From positions 7,378,001 through 7,442,000 of the forward strand of contig JAKZAN010000007.1 in assembly GCA_023053545.1 (NCBI GenBank): a stretch of 64,000 bases of DNA, in the 5' to 3' direction. Shown piece after piece: positions 18,001 through 31,464 of the stretch (its first letter is position 1; the number at the start of each line of letters is the position of its first letter). The stretch comes from Lepidurus packardi. Its lineage: Eukaryota; Arthropoda; Branchiopoda; Notostraca; Triopsidae. A model generated the notes under the pieces. The model was not told the DNA's origin and did no database searches. It worked only from the letters and a program-made list of their open reading frames with translations. Both the position numbers and the translations under genes were made by a program.

Positions 18001-21000
18001 TTTGCTCGAACTGGCAGCAAAAACCAGTCGGTCGAGTACGAAACGCCCCGGCGATTCACGGTCTCCAGCCATAGACACAGTGTAAGTGATTCCGAACCCA
18101 GTAGCGACGCCCAGTACGTGGATATGGTGAGAGATACACCGCCACGCAGTACCCCAGATCGAGTTCGCGAAAGTCGTTACGACAACGTTGAACTGGACTT
18201 CCCAGAAGGGTATTATGATATACCCAGACAACTGGGTGGAAACGCTAATCACGAGATTAGTACGGGTAGTAATAGTAGCAGCAGTAGTCGAAACCCCATC
18301 CACGATGCAGAGCAGCAGTCGCGAATTACGAAGCCTACGCCTCAGCCGCGGTCCCAAACGCCGCATAGGGTACATACCTACGAGAATGTTATGTTTTCGG
18401 TTCCACAAACGGACGACCCGAGTACCTCTACTACCTCCTCGGAATCCCGCGGTGTGACGTACCAATCTTCCAGTATCAGTTTACGTGTAGCCTTCGAACG
18501 GCCCGATTCCCAGAAACGAGAGTGGTCTCATACAGGGGAGGCGAGTAGTAGCAATAACTCGCCCGTGCGAGAACTCAATGGGTCCACGACGGGAGACACT
18601 CAGACTCCGCCCAGTCCTACTCACTTTCAACAGCCTCCCACGCCTGATCATCCCCCTCCGTCGGCTCACCTAGCCGAAACGAATATTCATGACCGAATTC
18701 GTCCACTAAGCCAGGTAAACTATCCAAACACCAGTCGGATTAAGAACTGTTCACTTGAAGAGAGGTTTTTTTTCGCAATTTATTCCCAGGATTGGAAGCG
18801 TAAGTCACGGGACATTGAGACGGAAACCGAGGAGGAAGTGTTTCTTATGTGTTCTATGGAAATGCCTTCCGGTTCCGGCAGCGCATCCTTGTCGGATAAA
18901 AGCGTATCCACTGACAATATTGAAGAGGTCATTGGCGACGTACCCTTTGCAGGTAAGCTAAGCTTCAAGTTTTTTTTTTTTTTTTTTGCTGCGTTTTGCT
19001 GAATATTGTGCTGGTTAACGAGGGCAGAGCGATGCGTTTATGATCACGAAAGAGTTATTATTAAAGCGACGCGACGAGGAGGCACTCTGTCTGCACTTGA
19101 AGCGGTTTGAAATGGAAGTCGTGCAGGCAGGAAGTTCTATCAACTTTTTGGCTGCTGTCCCGTTTTCCCAATTAAGCAAGGGCCTGGACGGCCGCAGATC
19201 TGGACAGTTTGGGATCTGTTAGAGTTTGACTAAATGTGAACTAGTGTGTAACGGAATGTGCTGTCCTCATAGCTTCAGCTCGAAACTTACTTTGAATTGA
19301 AGACAAAATCGTACGGCTTTTAAGGACATTTTCGGCTTTTGCCAGTCTGTTTGGGAGGGATAAAGGCATTATCTTCGCTTGCTAAGTGCAGAATTGATAA
19401 GTGTGAGGGAAAAAGCTGGCCTGGGTGCGTTGGATTTATTGATAAGACAGTTTCGGGGTTCGAGGCGTCAAAATGTTCTGTATTGAAGGCTAGTTCCAGC
19501 TAGGAACGTGCAGTGTGTGCTTTTCTCCGCAGATATTCTTGGGATTGATTCTAAAAGGTTTCTTTGGCCTGTGAAATTGGCTTGTAGGCTTAATGCGTGG
19601 GAGCATAGTGGGCACACCTGTGACTACATCCATATACACGAGGTCTTTAGAACGACCCCGCACTCTGAAGCGCAACAACGATTCACATCAGATCACCGAC
19701 ACCTCCGGATCTCGCATGACGTCACGCAGCCAAAGCCAAGACGCGGCGACGGAAGCGTGGTCCAAAGACAACCCTGACTTGAATCTTGTGCAAACAAGGG
19801 AGCGTCAGCGAGGCGATCGCAATGCCAATTTGTCTGTCCTCAGTCCTTTTGATGAGCAGGAAGAATGGGCTAAAATTAGCGAGATTTTGGGGACTTTCGG
19901 CTCTGGTTTGGGCCGAGAGTCCCTCTTAATGGATGAAGTCCAAAAGGAGATACAAGCACGCTTAGGTAAGTTTCGTGGATGTTCCACACACTTTTAATTT
20001 GTATTCTGTATTTTGACTCTCTATTTCGTGCTCGGTTCTTTTTCGAAAAAAAAAATGGGGGCAAGTTCTTTTGGAATTTCACTTACGGGTTAGCGGTATG
20101 CGACCTGTGCGTGCGAACGCGTTAATAACTGGAATAGTGGGAGAAGAAAGAAATTGTTTTGCAGGCTAATGAAATGCGTGCCATGCTAAAATACCATTTC
20201 CTTTGTTTTCTTCTCCACGCGTTTCCGTAAAGGCGGGGTCACTTTTGGGGTTCTCGTGATAACGGGTCCGCAATATGTCCGGAAAGTTTTAAGACTCCCG
20301 GCATTCCAACGTTTGTAAGAGTTTATGCTTGAATTGCAAGTGGGGATGGGGAGTTTAGCTTTTATATTTTTTGTTTCGTCTACTTCCCTTTTCTTTCTGA
20401 AACGCTAAATCTGGGAAACGTCAAAGGAGTTCTTCCTCCAGCTTTTACATTCGGCATTTTTTGTAAGGGTAAGAGTGTTATACTGTGTAATAGTAATGTA
20501 CAAAGCAAGGGAATTGCAGTCGCTGACATGCCGAGCATGTTGCACCGAGTCTTTTACAAGAAGTGGAAAGTGGGTTCTTTGGCGAGCGAAGAGAACGACG
20601 ATGTGGTTTTACTTGATATTAGACTTAAAAGACAGTTTTCCTGTCCAGGTTCCATGGCTAATACCGAGGCAGTCGTGGCCAGTAACGAACATGTGGTTCT
20701 GTCCTCCGTTGGAGAGTGGTTAGCGTCTTTGGGCTTACAACAGTACGAGAATACTTTAATTGTCAACGGTTTTGACGACTTGGATTTTCTGGTGCGTACT
20801 TGCTCTTCTGGTTTCACTTGCTCTTAATTCGATCTCATTTTTTATTGTATTTTGTATTTTCCTGTGGAATGCTATAAAAGGGAGGAGGCGTTGTGGAAGA
20901 TCACGTTTTAAGCGATCTGAAAATGACGAATGCCGAGCATCGAAAAAGCATGGTAGAAGCCTCCAAGAAATTGCCTTGTTCGTTCCCAGAATCTGAGGTA

Positions 21001-22858
21001 GACATATCGAATTTGCCATCGATGGTTCCTGACTGGCTGCAAAGCTTGAAGCTCAGCGAGTATGAGGAGGTCTTTAGGAAAAATTGCTACAACGATATGG
21101 AACGAGTGCAAAAAGTCTGGGAAGTAGAGTTGACGACCGTTTTGGAAATTCGCAAAAGTGGGCATTTACGGCGAATATTAGCTTCCTTGGGCGCGTTAAG
21201 TCGCGCGGGACCTTCGTCCCCTGTTACCGAGTTGGATAACCGATCAAACCAACAGCGGCATCATACAGACCCGTCTGCAGCGCAGAAATCGCATTTGATA
21301 GCCAAAGTTGATATGGGAGCGCTAGAAAGCGAAATTCGTCATTTGGTAAGTAATCGGATTATTTACACAACTTTTTATGGAATCTTTGTTTCGCCGTTTC
21401 TGTATTTACAAGTGTTTCTTGTTTTTCTTATCTTTTCGTATGTTTTCTTTATGTTTGTGGCCCTATAGAACTCGAGTATTGAAAAGTTGGATGTTACAAT
21501 CGGGCAAAACTTGCCCATTTTGGAGAGCACGAAAGGAGGAACACTAGGCAGGGGAACTTTAGGTCGACGTAAATCCCGTCCTGCTCCTCCTCCTCCCGAT
21601 CTCAAACCGCAATTCATTAACGTCAAGCCTAGTAGTACCAGCTCCACTACTTGTTCCACTCCCAGCATTTCCAAGAGTGAAGGGGAGGAAAACTTGGTGA
21701 TCCGTGATCCATCCCAGTTAGTAATGGGCATAGCGAAGGCAATGACAACCCAGTGGCGGCATAAACCTGAAGTACTTGTCAATAACCATGTCTGCTACCA
21801 AGCACAGGTACTTCGCGCTTGACTGTTTTTCTCATTTCATCTATTCTTGTTTGGAATTCTCGAGTGTCTTGAGTTACAAAACGTTAATTTTCTTAATGGG
21901 TTGTCGGGATGGGGTGGTAGTATTTGGGATCCACGTTGATCCGCGAGCTCAAAGGCACCGAATCGACCAAAAGCTCGATCCAGAAACTGAAGAAAAAGTA
22001 CCAGTGCGAGTCCTCCACGTGCAAAAGCGTACTCTTGGCTATTTCCTGTTCTGGCGTCAGATTTTTGGAAACGACCAGCAAGGTAGGTTTTTCATGGCTC
22101 CTTTTTCCGGCCTCCAGAGGAAGGGTTTGAGCTTTCCAGGCTTTGAAGTTCTAAGCATAGTGTCTAATTGCTGCCGGGTTTTAAGGTCTTAATTTGCGAA
22201 CATGAGATTCGGAACATTCATTGCGCTTCCCAAGACGCTGATGACCTGACCCATTTTGCCTACATCACCAAAGACCATGATACCAATGATCATTTTTGCC
22301 ATGTATTCCGGGTTCCTTCAATGGTAATTTCTTTTTCAACTTTCAGTGTTTTGATTCAAATCTTATTTCGTGGTCTGTTATTGGCTTTTTTTTTTCTTTT
22401 CTTTTTTGTGTGTGTGTGCGTGGTGTCCTTCCCTTTTGTGTATGCCGTTCCAGGAGCTGGCAACGGAGATCATTTTGACGTTAGGGGAAGCTTTTGAAGT
22501 GGCATACCAAATGGCTCTCAAAGACGAAACCCGGCTAACTAAGGGCCATGTGAGGTCGCATTCAGATAATCAGTTAGCCACCACGTCCGCGTCTTCTTCC
22601 CCAATTGTCCCGACGACTGCCATGCAGCCATGTCCGGCCACTCACGCTCGGTCGCATTCGGCCAACGAAGCCTTGTTAACTCAGACGACCGACTTGAAAG
22701 ACAGTATGGTCAGAAGACCCAGCTCGGAATCCGGGGAAGTCAGCGGAGATCCATTTCCGGATAATAAGACTGCTCCTCACCGCTGTTCTTCCACGTCGGT
22801 ATCCTCACAAGGCTCAGCATCCGGCAGAGCACCTTTAGCCGTCACAGAGGAACTTTAA
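15028..22858 (+). CDS. ANKS1: ANKS1 (Odin) ankyrin/SAM/PTB adaptor
   Basis: Cytoplasmic adaptor; mammalian ANKS1A/B binds phosphorylated receptors (EphA8, EGFR) through its PTB domain and EphA via SAM (family knowledge). Exons: 15028-15125, 15253-15333, 15615-15771, 16313-16458, 16549-16671, 16897-17123, 17218-17834, 17914-18714, 18790-18952, 19588-19965, 20649-20791, 20881-21345, 21469-21807, 21921-22082, 22186-22323, 22454-22858. All phases match, giving 1480 residues (human ANKS1A about 1130; the excess is in the linker). The start [14 protein letters not shown] matches human MGKEQELLEAARTG. Six or so ankyrin repeats lie at about 37-277 ([32 protein letters not shown]). The low-complexity linker (278-930) contains a SPYENVF motif. 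SAM1 is about 948-1012 ([15 protein letters not shown]), SAM2 about 1028-1084 ([20 protein letters not shown]). PTB is about 1229-1370 ([45 protein letters not shown]). Exon 10 is the least certain join. Confidence 0.95.
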
Positions 22859-24380
22859 GCTCGTCAGATCCAATTTGTGGGTTTCCCCTTTTTGTACTTT
22901 ATCGTTTCTTCAACACGTTATACCCACCCACTTAAGACTTGAGTCGTTATCGATTTATGCCATATTGCACTTAAAACCCCTTGTTGTGCTATGCGTTGAC
23001 TTGGCGTTCTTTTAGGAGGGAGGGGGAAGAAGGTATCTTGTTAAACTTTTAGAAATTACGCCCCAACTAACTTCAAATCTAAACCCAGAAACCCGAAAAC
23101 TGTTATATCCTTTGGTATCCTAGTCGATATTCTGCTTATGCTCGCAGCCGTTTGTTATGTTGTCAAGGCTTGCCGAGAAATTTTGAACTGCTGCCTTGTC
23201 AGGAAACGAGTTTGCCTAAAGTTCAAGTTCATATATGGGTCCCGTGGAACGGGAAGTTGTTGTGAATAGTATCCAATTTTATTTCTACTATCTTTGGTTT
23301 ATGCGGGTGGCAGTTTGTGGGGGGAGCTTTTTTGGCCAAGCACGCACTCACTCTTTTTCCGTGGTATTACGTGTGACCAGCTTGCGCATTGTGTGGACAA
23401 AAGTTCCGTTTCTGGTGAAAGTTGACTAGAGGTAAAGGAAAGTGTGTGGGAGTAGTAATATGTGAATTTTATGAATTACTTGATGGGGAACAACAAATGA
23501 TCGTAAGTGGTTTGTTTTTCTTTTAAGTTGTTCGTTTTGTGGGTGTTTTTATCATTAGAGAAGACCAAAACTTTTCGTTGTCTTTAAATTATTATTTTTT
23601 TTAAATTTATCCGTGTGCATTCCAAAAACGTGTAAGATTCCCCCATGTGTGGTGCTCTTTTTCTGGTTGGCAAAAGTAAGCATGCTAATACTCTCTTTTT
23701 ACTTGAATGTCGTGACAGAAAACAGCGATGTTCTTTTTTAGTGTGAATATCTTTTGATGTCTTTTTCGGTCCCGCGACTTCTGAAAACGATTTTTATTCG
23801 TAACTTCAAAGCTTTTTCATTACTGTTAGTCTATACAAAAATTCTTCTGTGAAAATCCTTAAGAAAAACATGCGAAGAACGATGTAAAAGAACAAAAAAG
23901 CTCGAAAATACATTGACATTAAAGTATAACCCGTTTGTACGTTTTCATTTTACTCTGTGCAGCTTGATCTTTCAAGGAAAAGAGCTTGAGAATGTTATGA
24001 TGTTTGGACGTCTGTTGGATCAAGCCGATTGTTAGAAAGGAAGTACACAGGGAAATATTGGGAGTTACGTTTCAAGCTCTCATCACTCTGCTTTTTTGTG
24101 TGCCCTTGTTTTATTCCATTGCCTCCGAAGCTGTGTAAACTATGCTCGTGTTTAATGGCATGTCGCTTTACAGCCCTCGCTTTTCTCTTTATGGAGCTCT
24201 AAAAAGACGTAGTAGAGGAGAGCGGGATGGAAGGGGGGCCCATCATTTGCTCTGAGCACACGGTAATCTGCATATAGATCAAATTAGAGTCGGACTGCAG
24301 AGAGCTCAGGGCGCGTGCTCCATCCAGAGCTTCGCTAAAAAGCTAGGGCCCTGCCCAGCCAACCGGAAGTAGAAGAAAAG
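22859..24380 (+). other. ANKS1 3' UTR and downstream flank
   Basis: T-rich sequence without coding signal follows the TAA at 22856-22858. ATTAAA at 23918-23923 followed by GT/T-rich DNA is a candidate poly-A signal, implying a 3' UTR of roughly 1 kb. No shorter canonical AATAAA was noticed in this stretch. Confidence 0.4.
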
Positions 24381-24382
24381 CC

Positions 24383-24598
24383 ATGGGTCTCCTGACTCAT
24401 GGCAAGCCATTGTTTACCGATTTTCCGACCTCTGATTCCAGTCTCGAAGAGCTCGGAAGCCAAGCCCCTTGTATTCCCTCTGCCTTCATTAGCTATGCAC
24501 GGGACCTCGACTTCGTCTCATGGCGCGCGAAAGAGAAGAATGTCAAAGAACATTGCACACTATTCTCCTTCGTCTGAAAAAAAGAAACGCTAAAAGCT
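24383..24598 (+). other. Two overlapping short open frames with good start contexts
   Basis: An ATG at 24383 in strong context (aaaagccATGg) opens 64 codons (MGLLTHGKPLF..., stop by 24577). A second ATG at 24399 opens another 64 codons in the next frame (MASHCLPIFRP..., ending ...SEKKKR). The region is more GC-rich than its surroundings. Neither product resembles a family I know, and either or both may be chance. It could equally be a 5' UTR with short upstream frames. Confidence 0.15.
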
Positions 24599-25634
24599 TT
24601 TTCCCAAACGAGGGGTTAAGTTGATTTTCCATTTGCTCCCGCCTCTTTTTACGCTCATCAAGGGGGATCCTTTAATGTGACGGCAGCCAAATCACAGATT
24701 GTAATGCGTCGTTATTAGGGCGGTAAAGTGGAACTAACGTCATTTCCCTTTTTTTTAGTTTCTTGGTTACGGTTTACTTTACGGTAAAACTTTTAGTCCA
24801 GGGCTGGATATGAATATTTTAAACAGTCACAAACACCAGGGACTATGTCAAGCCTATAAAAATGGGGAGAGTCTTCCTTTTTTTGTGGCTGTGGTAATAT
24901 GCAACGAGAATCTCAAATATTTACCTCGACATGACGTTGTTAGGTTTTCTAGTCTAGAGCTCGCAGGGACGAAACAAGATTTGGGAGAAACGATAGTCCA
25001 ATATTTGACTGCATTTTCATAATGGGATGAAGTCCCATCAGCATCACAATAGCGTGAAGCCCCTTAGTGTACTGTGCTACTGCCTCTTTGGGCCATGTAT
25101 ACGTGACGCAAACTTGAGTCCCTTAGATGCAACTTCTGCATGACTGCAACATCTTGGAACATGCTGGAGCTTTTGCACATAATGCGGACAAGGACAAGTG
25201 ATCAAACCTTCCGAAACAAAAGGATTTCGCATTCGTGGGATTTTGTAATCTGGAAAGTCGTTTCTCGCTATGCGAAGAAAGAGCTTCCGTGTAGTGCAGT
25301 CTACACGTACACAAAGAGCTGTACGAATACTGGAGGAGCATTCAAGCGTTCATTTCGATTCCGAGAACGCGTAGTTTTCTTGGTTTACGCTTGTTGCCTT
25401 TTCCATGGTAATCTTTAGCAAAGGACCCTCCGTGTGTTGCTTTTTCTTATCTTTGTCTTCTTGGCCTTAATATTTCTAAAGCCTCTTTTTCTCTCGTGTT
25501 TTCTCCTAAGGAGCAAGAAACAAGCCTTGTTTGGTGGCCAAGAGCAATGTTTGGAAATATCTTCGCTTCCTTTCTCATTTTATGTTATAATGTTTTTAGC
25601 TACGATAATTATTTGACCAATCTTCCGTCTTTAG

Positions 25635-27060
25635 TTGGATAAGTTGCGTCTTCGGGACTCCCCGGATTCCGCGGATAAGGAGGGATGCCATAGTTGCCGG
25701 AGTCTTGAACGCTTGGCGGGACTCGGAGGCTTACGGCTGGAAGCCCTGTTCACCACCACGTGTAATTTTGCGTTTAGTTTGGGGCTTTACACAGAGAGAC
25801 GGCTGCCGCGTGGTTTGCACTCAGCTGAACTGAGCCAGAAATGCAGCTCTTATAAAGGGAAAGCCGGAGTCGGCCCATGTGGCCAGTTGGATGCTCGGCA
25901 CCGAAAACTCCACAATCCTCTTCGTCTTTAATTTCGTTCCGTGAATATACCATTTCTGCAAAGATGTAGCTTATTCGCGTTTTCTGAGAATCCCCAGCAA
26001 TAGGTAACTTGTACTGCGTCCCCCGTAGCAACTTTTGGATCATGGGTTTCATGCAGTTACAGGATACAACCAAGTACTCCCTCTGCTCCAAGTACCATGA
26101 CGCGGTCTGCTTGAATAGTCCCTTGCACCGCACCTGGTCTGCCAGTCTTACAAGGTAAACCATTGCTATCATTTAAATTCACGAAATTCAGCTTTACATC
26201 TTTGCAAAAAAAAATGTCTTCTTTCTTAAAGGTTCACCGGCAAGGATTGCACCACGCGTGTCCAAAAAGAGGTGCAGCATCCACTGAGGAGTGTATATAT
26301 ACCGAGCCATCCTATCGACGTGGACTTGACGACCAACGAACGTTTCCAGCTCTCCGGGTTGTCTCTGTCACATCAATATGTGTCTGTAAAGCTTGCCTTT
26401 GGGGCTCCACCTACACACTTCCTTCTAGCGAATGCAACCACGCCCTCTTGGTTTCTTTCTCCCCGAGAAAAAGGGAAAAAAATGGCTAGAGTTCCTTCTC
26501 TATACTCCTCCACCTCAAAGTGAAACTTCCAGGAACTATTTTTTGCGGTCAAGATGGTTTCTTTTCATTCTTTTTTTCTTTCCTTACCCATAGAATGATA
26601 CCTTGCTCAAGGAGCTCCCCATTTGGTCCCCTTTTCGATCTTCTTGACCCGTGCAATTTGTCCGATGATGATCCCATCTCCAAAAGGGGCAGCATTCGCC
26701 TGGGTTTTATGGACCGAAAGGAATCCTTTTGCCCAGAAAAGTCTATCATGAAGTGAGTTCATCGTGCGTGAAAACGAAAAACCCCATAGTTTGAACCCTC
26801 CTCCGTATCTCTCTCCTTAATCTTGCTTAATCCGAAACTTTGACGAGCCGCACTTGTCTGTGTAGCAACAAGGCTGTAATCCCGAATAACGTTATCCCGC
26901 AAACCACGCAAGTTTTCTTCTGGAAGTGGGCAAGAGTATTGCGGGGGTTTGAGTATTGCCGCCGAACTGTTTAGTATTTTCACACCGTGGTAATACCTCT
27001 TCTTTTAAAGTGCCGTTCATGAAGCGTTTTGGAGTTCTCCAGCTGCTTCTGACGTGCATA
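25635..27060 (+). CDS. Unidentified coding-like exons (candidate gene)
   Basis: Several stretches look like exons of a plus-strand gene but match no family I recognise. One begins after an acceptor near 25634 (LDKLRLRDSPDSADKEG...). A second begins after tcccccgtag near 26029 and ends in a donor near 26155, reading NFWIMGFMQLQDTTKYS...SASLTR. A third begins after ttaaag near 26231, with in-frame FTGKDCTTRVQKEVQHP then VDLTTNERFQLSGLSLSHQY. A fourth lies between acceptor cccatag near 26593 and donor gtgagt near 26757 (FDLLDPCNLSDDDP). The second and third join in phase. A minus-strand frame of 132 codons overlaps the first two, so the strand is not beyond doubt. The end near 27060 is only the first in-frame stop of a possible last exon. 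Confidence 0.25.
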
Positions 27061-30000
27061 GTTAATAGCTTTTTGCCGCTCCATGTCCCTCTTCATCAGA
27101 AATCTCTTTTCAAATTCCTGATTGCCCTAGCCCTTCTCGATCTCTATGCTTATAGACACTTTCCGCGCGACTGATTCTCTTGTACTGTTTTGGCAGCGCC
27201 CGGAAAAAAAGAGAATGCCATGTTATGATGGCGGGGGCCAATCTATAAAAGAAATTCCGTTTATGTGTTCCAAGTTTCTATTTTTGGTTCTCTCTCTGTC
27301 TCTTTTTCGATCTCTTTGGTCTGGGATCGTTAAAAAAACGCAAAAAGAAAGAAAGGGGGACTTCATGCTGTGCTGCGTTATGCAAATGGCCAGAGTCAAG
27401 TGTTGGGTATTCCGACAAGAGGATGATGAGTGGGTTTCCGCTCCGTTTTGTGTACCAACGCCTGGTGAGAAACACACATCTTGATTTCGCTTGCTTCAGC
27501 CCAGATCGGAAACGTTATATCTTTGAGCCATATACACCCTTCTTGCGCATAAATTTCTAGACCGAGTTCTTGATAGCTTCCCCGGCATCAAGTAGTTTTA
27601 TACATAGATATACTTCGCGAACAAGTTTCCTCTTGATCTTTGAGCATAAGAAGAGGTATTTGTTCTTAACGTCTTGCCTACAATGATGAATGATACATAA
27701 TGACGCAGATCGTCTTCCATCACGATCTTGCATTTCCGCGAGACTTGGGTATTTACTACCCCGACCATAGAAAGGCAGTCTTTTTTAGGGGAAGCGATAC
27801 TTTGCGCTTGATCAGCTCACTTGGATTTCTAACACATTGAAGCAATATGAGCAATGAGCATTAAAGTAACAAGGTGTTGGCTACCTTGGAAACGCTGGGA
27901 ACCCACAGCAATGGTAGCAGCTGGAACGAGTCCGCTTCGTCGATATGGAGGTTGGAGAAGTATACAAGAATCTCTCGCGAGTGAGTGAGAGAGAGAGAGA
28001 GGTTTCTAAATCTTACTCCACTGCGTTTAATCCCAACGCCTGGCACAATCCGACGTCTCACGCTTCGGTAAAGACATCCTCTGCTCTCCTTTTTTGACAG
28101 CAACTGTACTCACTGATGCCAGCACACGAAATTTAGCGTCATATGGGCAGTATCCAGAACCCACCATGCAATCACATGAAGGAGTTCACCCAGTTGTTGC
28201 CATGCCAGAAAATACAATCTAAAACAGCTTCCTTTACTTATTCCTTGTTGCCTCTGGCTTGTTTAGAACACGTAGCATTGAGGAGCAAAAATACGTTTCT
28301 CTCATACTTAGGAAACAACAGAACAGAGCACAAATATGCTTCTCTTGCATGTGCTGTACACTGCAACAATGTTTCGATGACTTTACTATTAAAATACGCG
28401 GGCACCTTTTACGCCAATAAAAGGTTAAAAATTACAATGCAAATTTGTAGTATTGATGCAGAGTTAATCACATAAATACAGAATAAATAAGTAGAAAGTT
28501 AGCATCGACATATAAGTAGGTAATTTGGAGGCACTTTACAACAGAAATATGGAAATGGTGTTACAATTAAGTATATTTTATGCCAATAAAATATGCAAAA
28601 TTACATGCAATCTTTTTCGAGCCGATAACATAAGTTGACGATGTCTGCGTAGATGCTTGCGTAAATCCCCATAAAAAAGAGATTCCATTGTTCCGTATAA
28701 GTATCATCTGTTCTATTTCCCGGCTATTGTTTGTTCAACCGAAAGACTAACAACGGCAAACAGTTAGCTTGCGTGGCATTATTGCTGCTATGCAGTTATA
28801 CAGTCAGCGTAGTAATAACAAACGCAGTGACAGACTTAAGGTCCTCTTGCTGTTTTAGATTGAAGGTATATAGAGACTTCTTTGCCCCTGATGGCTTTGA
28901 CATGGTAACGAGGTTCCTCATTAAGACCTGGATGTTATTTGCACTGGTTAGATCTTGTCTTTGATGTCAGTGGACCACATCCAGTATCATAAAAGAGTCT
29001 CTTGCGCTTAACAGGGTGATATCCATGTGCATCCCTCTCGCAAAGTTCAAGTGCGCCACATATATGTAAGTTAGCATTTCGGTTTTCTCCTCTTTGCTTG
29101 ATAAGATGCCAACTCTTCAAAGCTCATTGGGGGTTTGTAATCTGCAAAACCCCTTACAAAATCATTCTCCCTTAAAAGATCATAATGCGAGTGAAAAGGA
29201 ACAAGGTTTTTACCCTAAATCAAGTTAAGTGGACATGTGGGCGGCGTACATCACGCAACCAACACAGCGGTCTTCTCGATCAGCCCTTTGTAGCATAGCA
29301 ACCTATTGTCAAAAGTGGAATTTAACCTCAGACAGAGATTTCCACAAAGTGTGGGGTGAAAAAAGGGCTGAAGTAGAACCTCGGGAAGAGGTGAATCAGT
29401 GAACCAGTAAACGATAATCACCTTAGGACGCAATCTGCGGCGCCGGCCATGCATGACAACACATCCAATTGACAACCCACTTTTTTTTTCTTTTTTGAAA
29501 AGTCGTCGGAAAAGATTTTAAAAATCTTATTTTGGAGACAATCCCAAGTCCCGAGAAGAAAGAATTCTCTTTGTTCTCCCTTTCTTCTATTTAAAGCACA
29601 CACGGTGCACTACAGTTCTTTGATGCAACTTTTTCTTTTGGAAGAAAATTTCTTCTTGGTTGGAAATTAAAAATCACTCAAGATTGGCAAAAAAAAGTAC
29701 TACTAGCAACTTTTTGTCGACAGATGGTTTTATATGTGGTTTATTGAATGTTTAGAAGAGAACTTGAGCGATAATTTGTTTTGCTGCATATTAGTTTATT
29801 CACTGATTCATACAGACTTATGGAACGCATTCTCTTCTTTTTTGATTGTCGACAGAAAACCCCTTTCGTTCCATTTGGTTGCATCACATCATGGAGCACA
29901 AAAGAAATTTCCGAGCTGGTGCCAAACTTTGATTTCCAACGACACAAGTGCTTTTCATTCCTTATTCGGAGGTTGGAAAGGCGCCGTCGACGTTCGAGAC

Positions 30001-31461
30001 GGCGGTGGCTCACGTGCCGGCACGCGACTTGACATCGATCCCCTTCTGACGCCTCCGAAATTGAGTTGCATCTTTCTCTGTAGGCTCGGGATCAGAAGCG
30101 AATCCTCGTCACAAGTTTCCTCGTTATTTTGTAGCAGCTATTTTAAGTTCGCATGACTTTTGCTTTGACAACTATAGCTCCTGTAGTTTTCAGAAGCTAG
30201 GGGGCTTTTTTATGATTGGTATATATGTTTAATGACAAAAGTTATGGGCAAACATTTAAGAGCAGACTTTAGGTGTTTAATGAGGCGTTGCACTGTTTGG
30301 TTACCCTCAATATGGCTATCATGGGCACCAAAGGATATCCGCAACTATCCATCCTGAGAGCCAAAAAAGACGCCAGTCGAAAAGAAACGAACTCCTGGTG
30401 GTTTGGATTGCGTGGCCAGTTGCTGTAAGCAATATAAACCCAAAGAAGTACGTAATGATGCGGAGTCTGGGTGGACTTCCGTATCTCTTTTCTTTTCGCT
30501 CCCTAACCCTCGTCGGAAGTCCTCTGTCGAGTATGTTGATCCTCCTAGCTTCTCGTTGCAGATGGTTTCCAATGAAAATGAGTCCGTAATGGATTTCCGA
30601 GGCTTTCTTTGGCTTTCCTCCCCGTCACGTGACTTGAACAATAGGCTTGATATGAGCATTTAGTTTCATATAGAGAGCTTTAATATAAGGTGTATTTAGG
30701 TTGATAAAAGAGAGAAAGGGTAATGGACATGGAGGTTAAGCCCGTTATCAGACTGCACCAGCATGAAATAGACAACTGCAAGCTTTATCCTAATTGAAAT
30801 ATTGTTTGGTCCCCACTCGAAAGCTGAGCGTTACGGGTGTCGTATTTGTTGACTTTGATACAGCAAAAAGATTTAGTACAATCCAAATAAACTATTTCTT
30901 CCTTTAGTATAAAGAATATTACACACAAATCCCTTCGAAATCTGAAACATTCAACTCCCTGTATCAGATCTTTATAGCCGTTGTGTTCGTGAATGAGTTG
31001 TAGACATTGGACGACTAAAGACTTTCCATTGTTATATGTATTTAACTCAATTAGAGGATATTTATTGTCTGGGCTACGAGCGGTCACGTGGCCTACGGCT
31101 GAATTATTTTAGTGGAAGCCGTTGGCCCATGTTACGTTGCGATCGAAACAAATTGCATTACATTTTCCCTTTCGCATTTTGTCAATAATGAAATGGCATA
31201 CTAGAATTGTATACTAGAACTGAGCATTTCCTCTAGTATATATTGTTCCTGTATTATACTTGCCTACACTGTAAACTTTTACTATCGAATCAAAATACAT
31301 TGAGTTAATGCACGGTGTGATCTCATTCATTTCAATGCATTATTCTTAAGAAACTCAGAAACAAATTATTTTTGGGAAAGATTTTAATGCTTATGGGTGC
31401 ATAGTTTTAACTGCAATATTTTGCTCATCGACAATATCTTTGCGTTTGTCTTTGTCGATTT
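27061..31461. other. Intergenic stretch, no supported gene
   Basis: It contains a (GA)n tract at about 27981-28000, a relatively AT-rich block around 28440-28640, and scattered open frames of 60-140 codons on both strands that show no domain and no consistent splice sites. Nothing else was recognised. Confidence 0.5.
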
Positions 31462-31464
31462 TAG

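Noticed and set aside
25774-26172. 132-codon minus-strand frame
   Set aside because: It overlaps the plus-strand exon candidates, which have better splice signals. No domain was recognised in either reading, so the minus frame is treated as a shadow.
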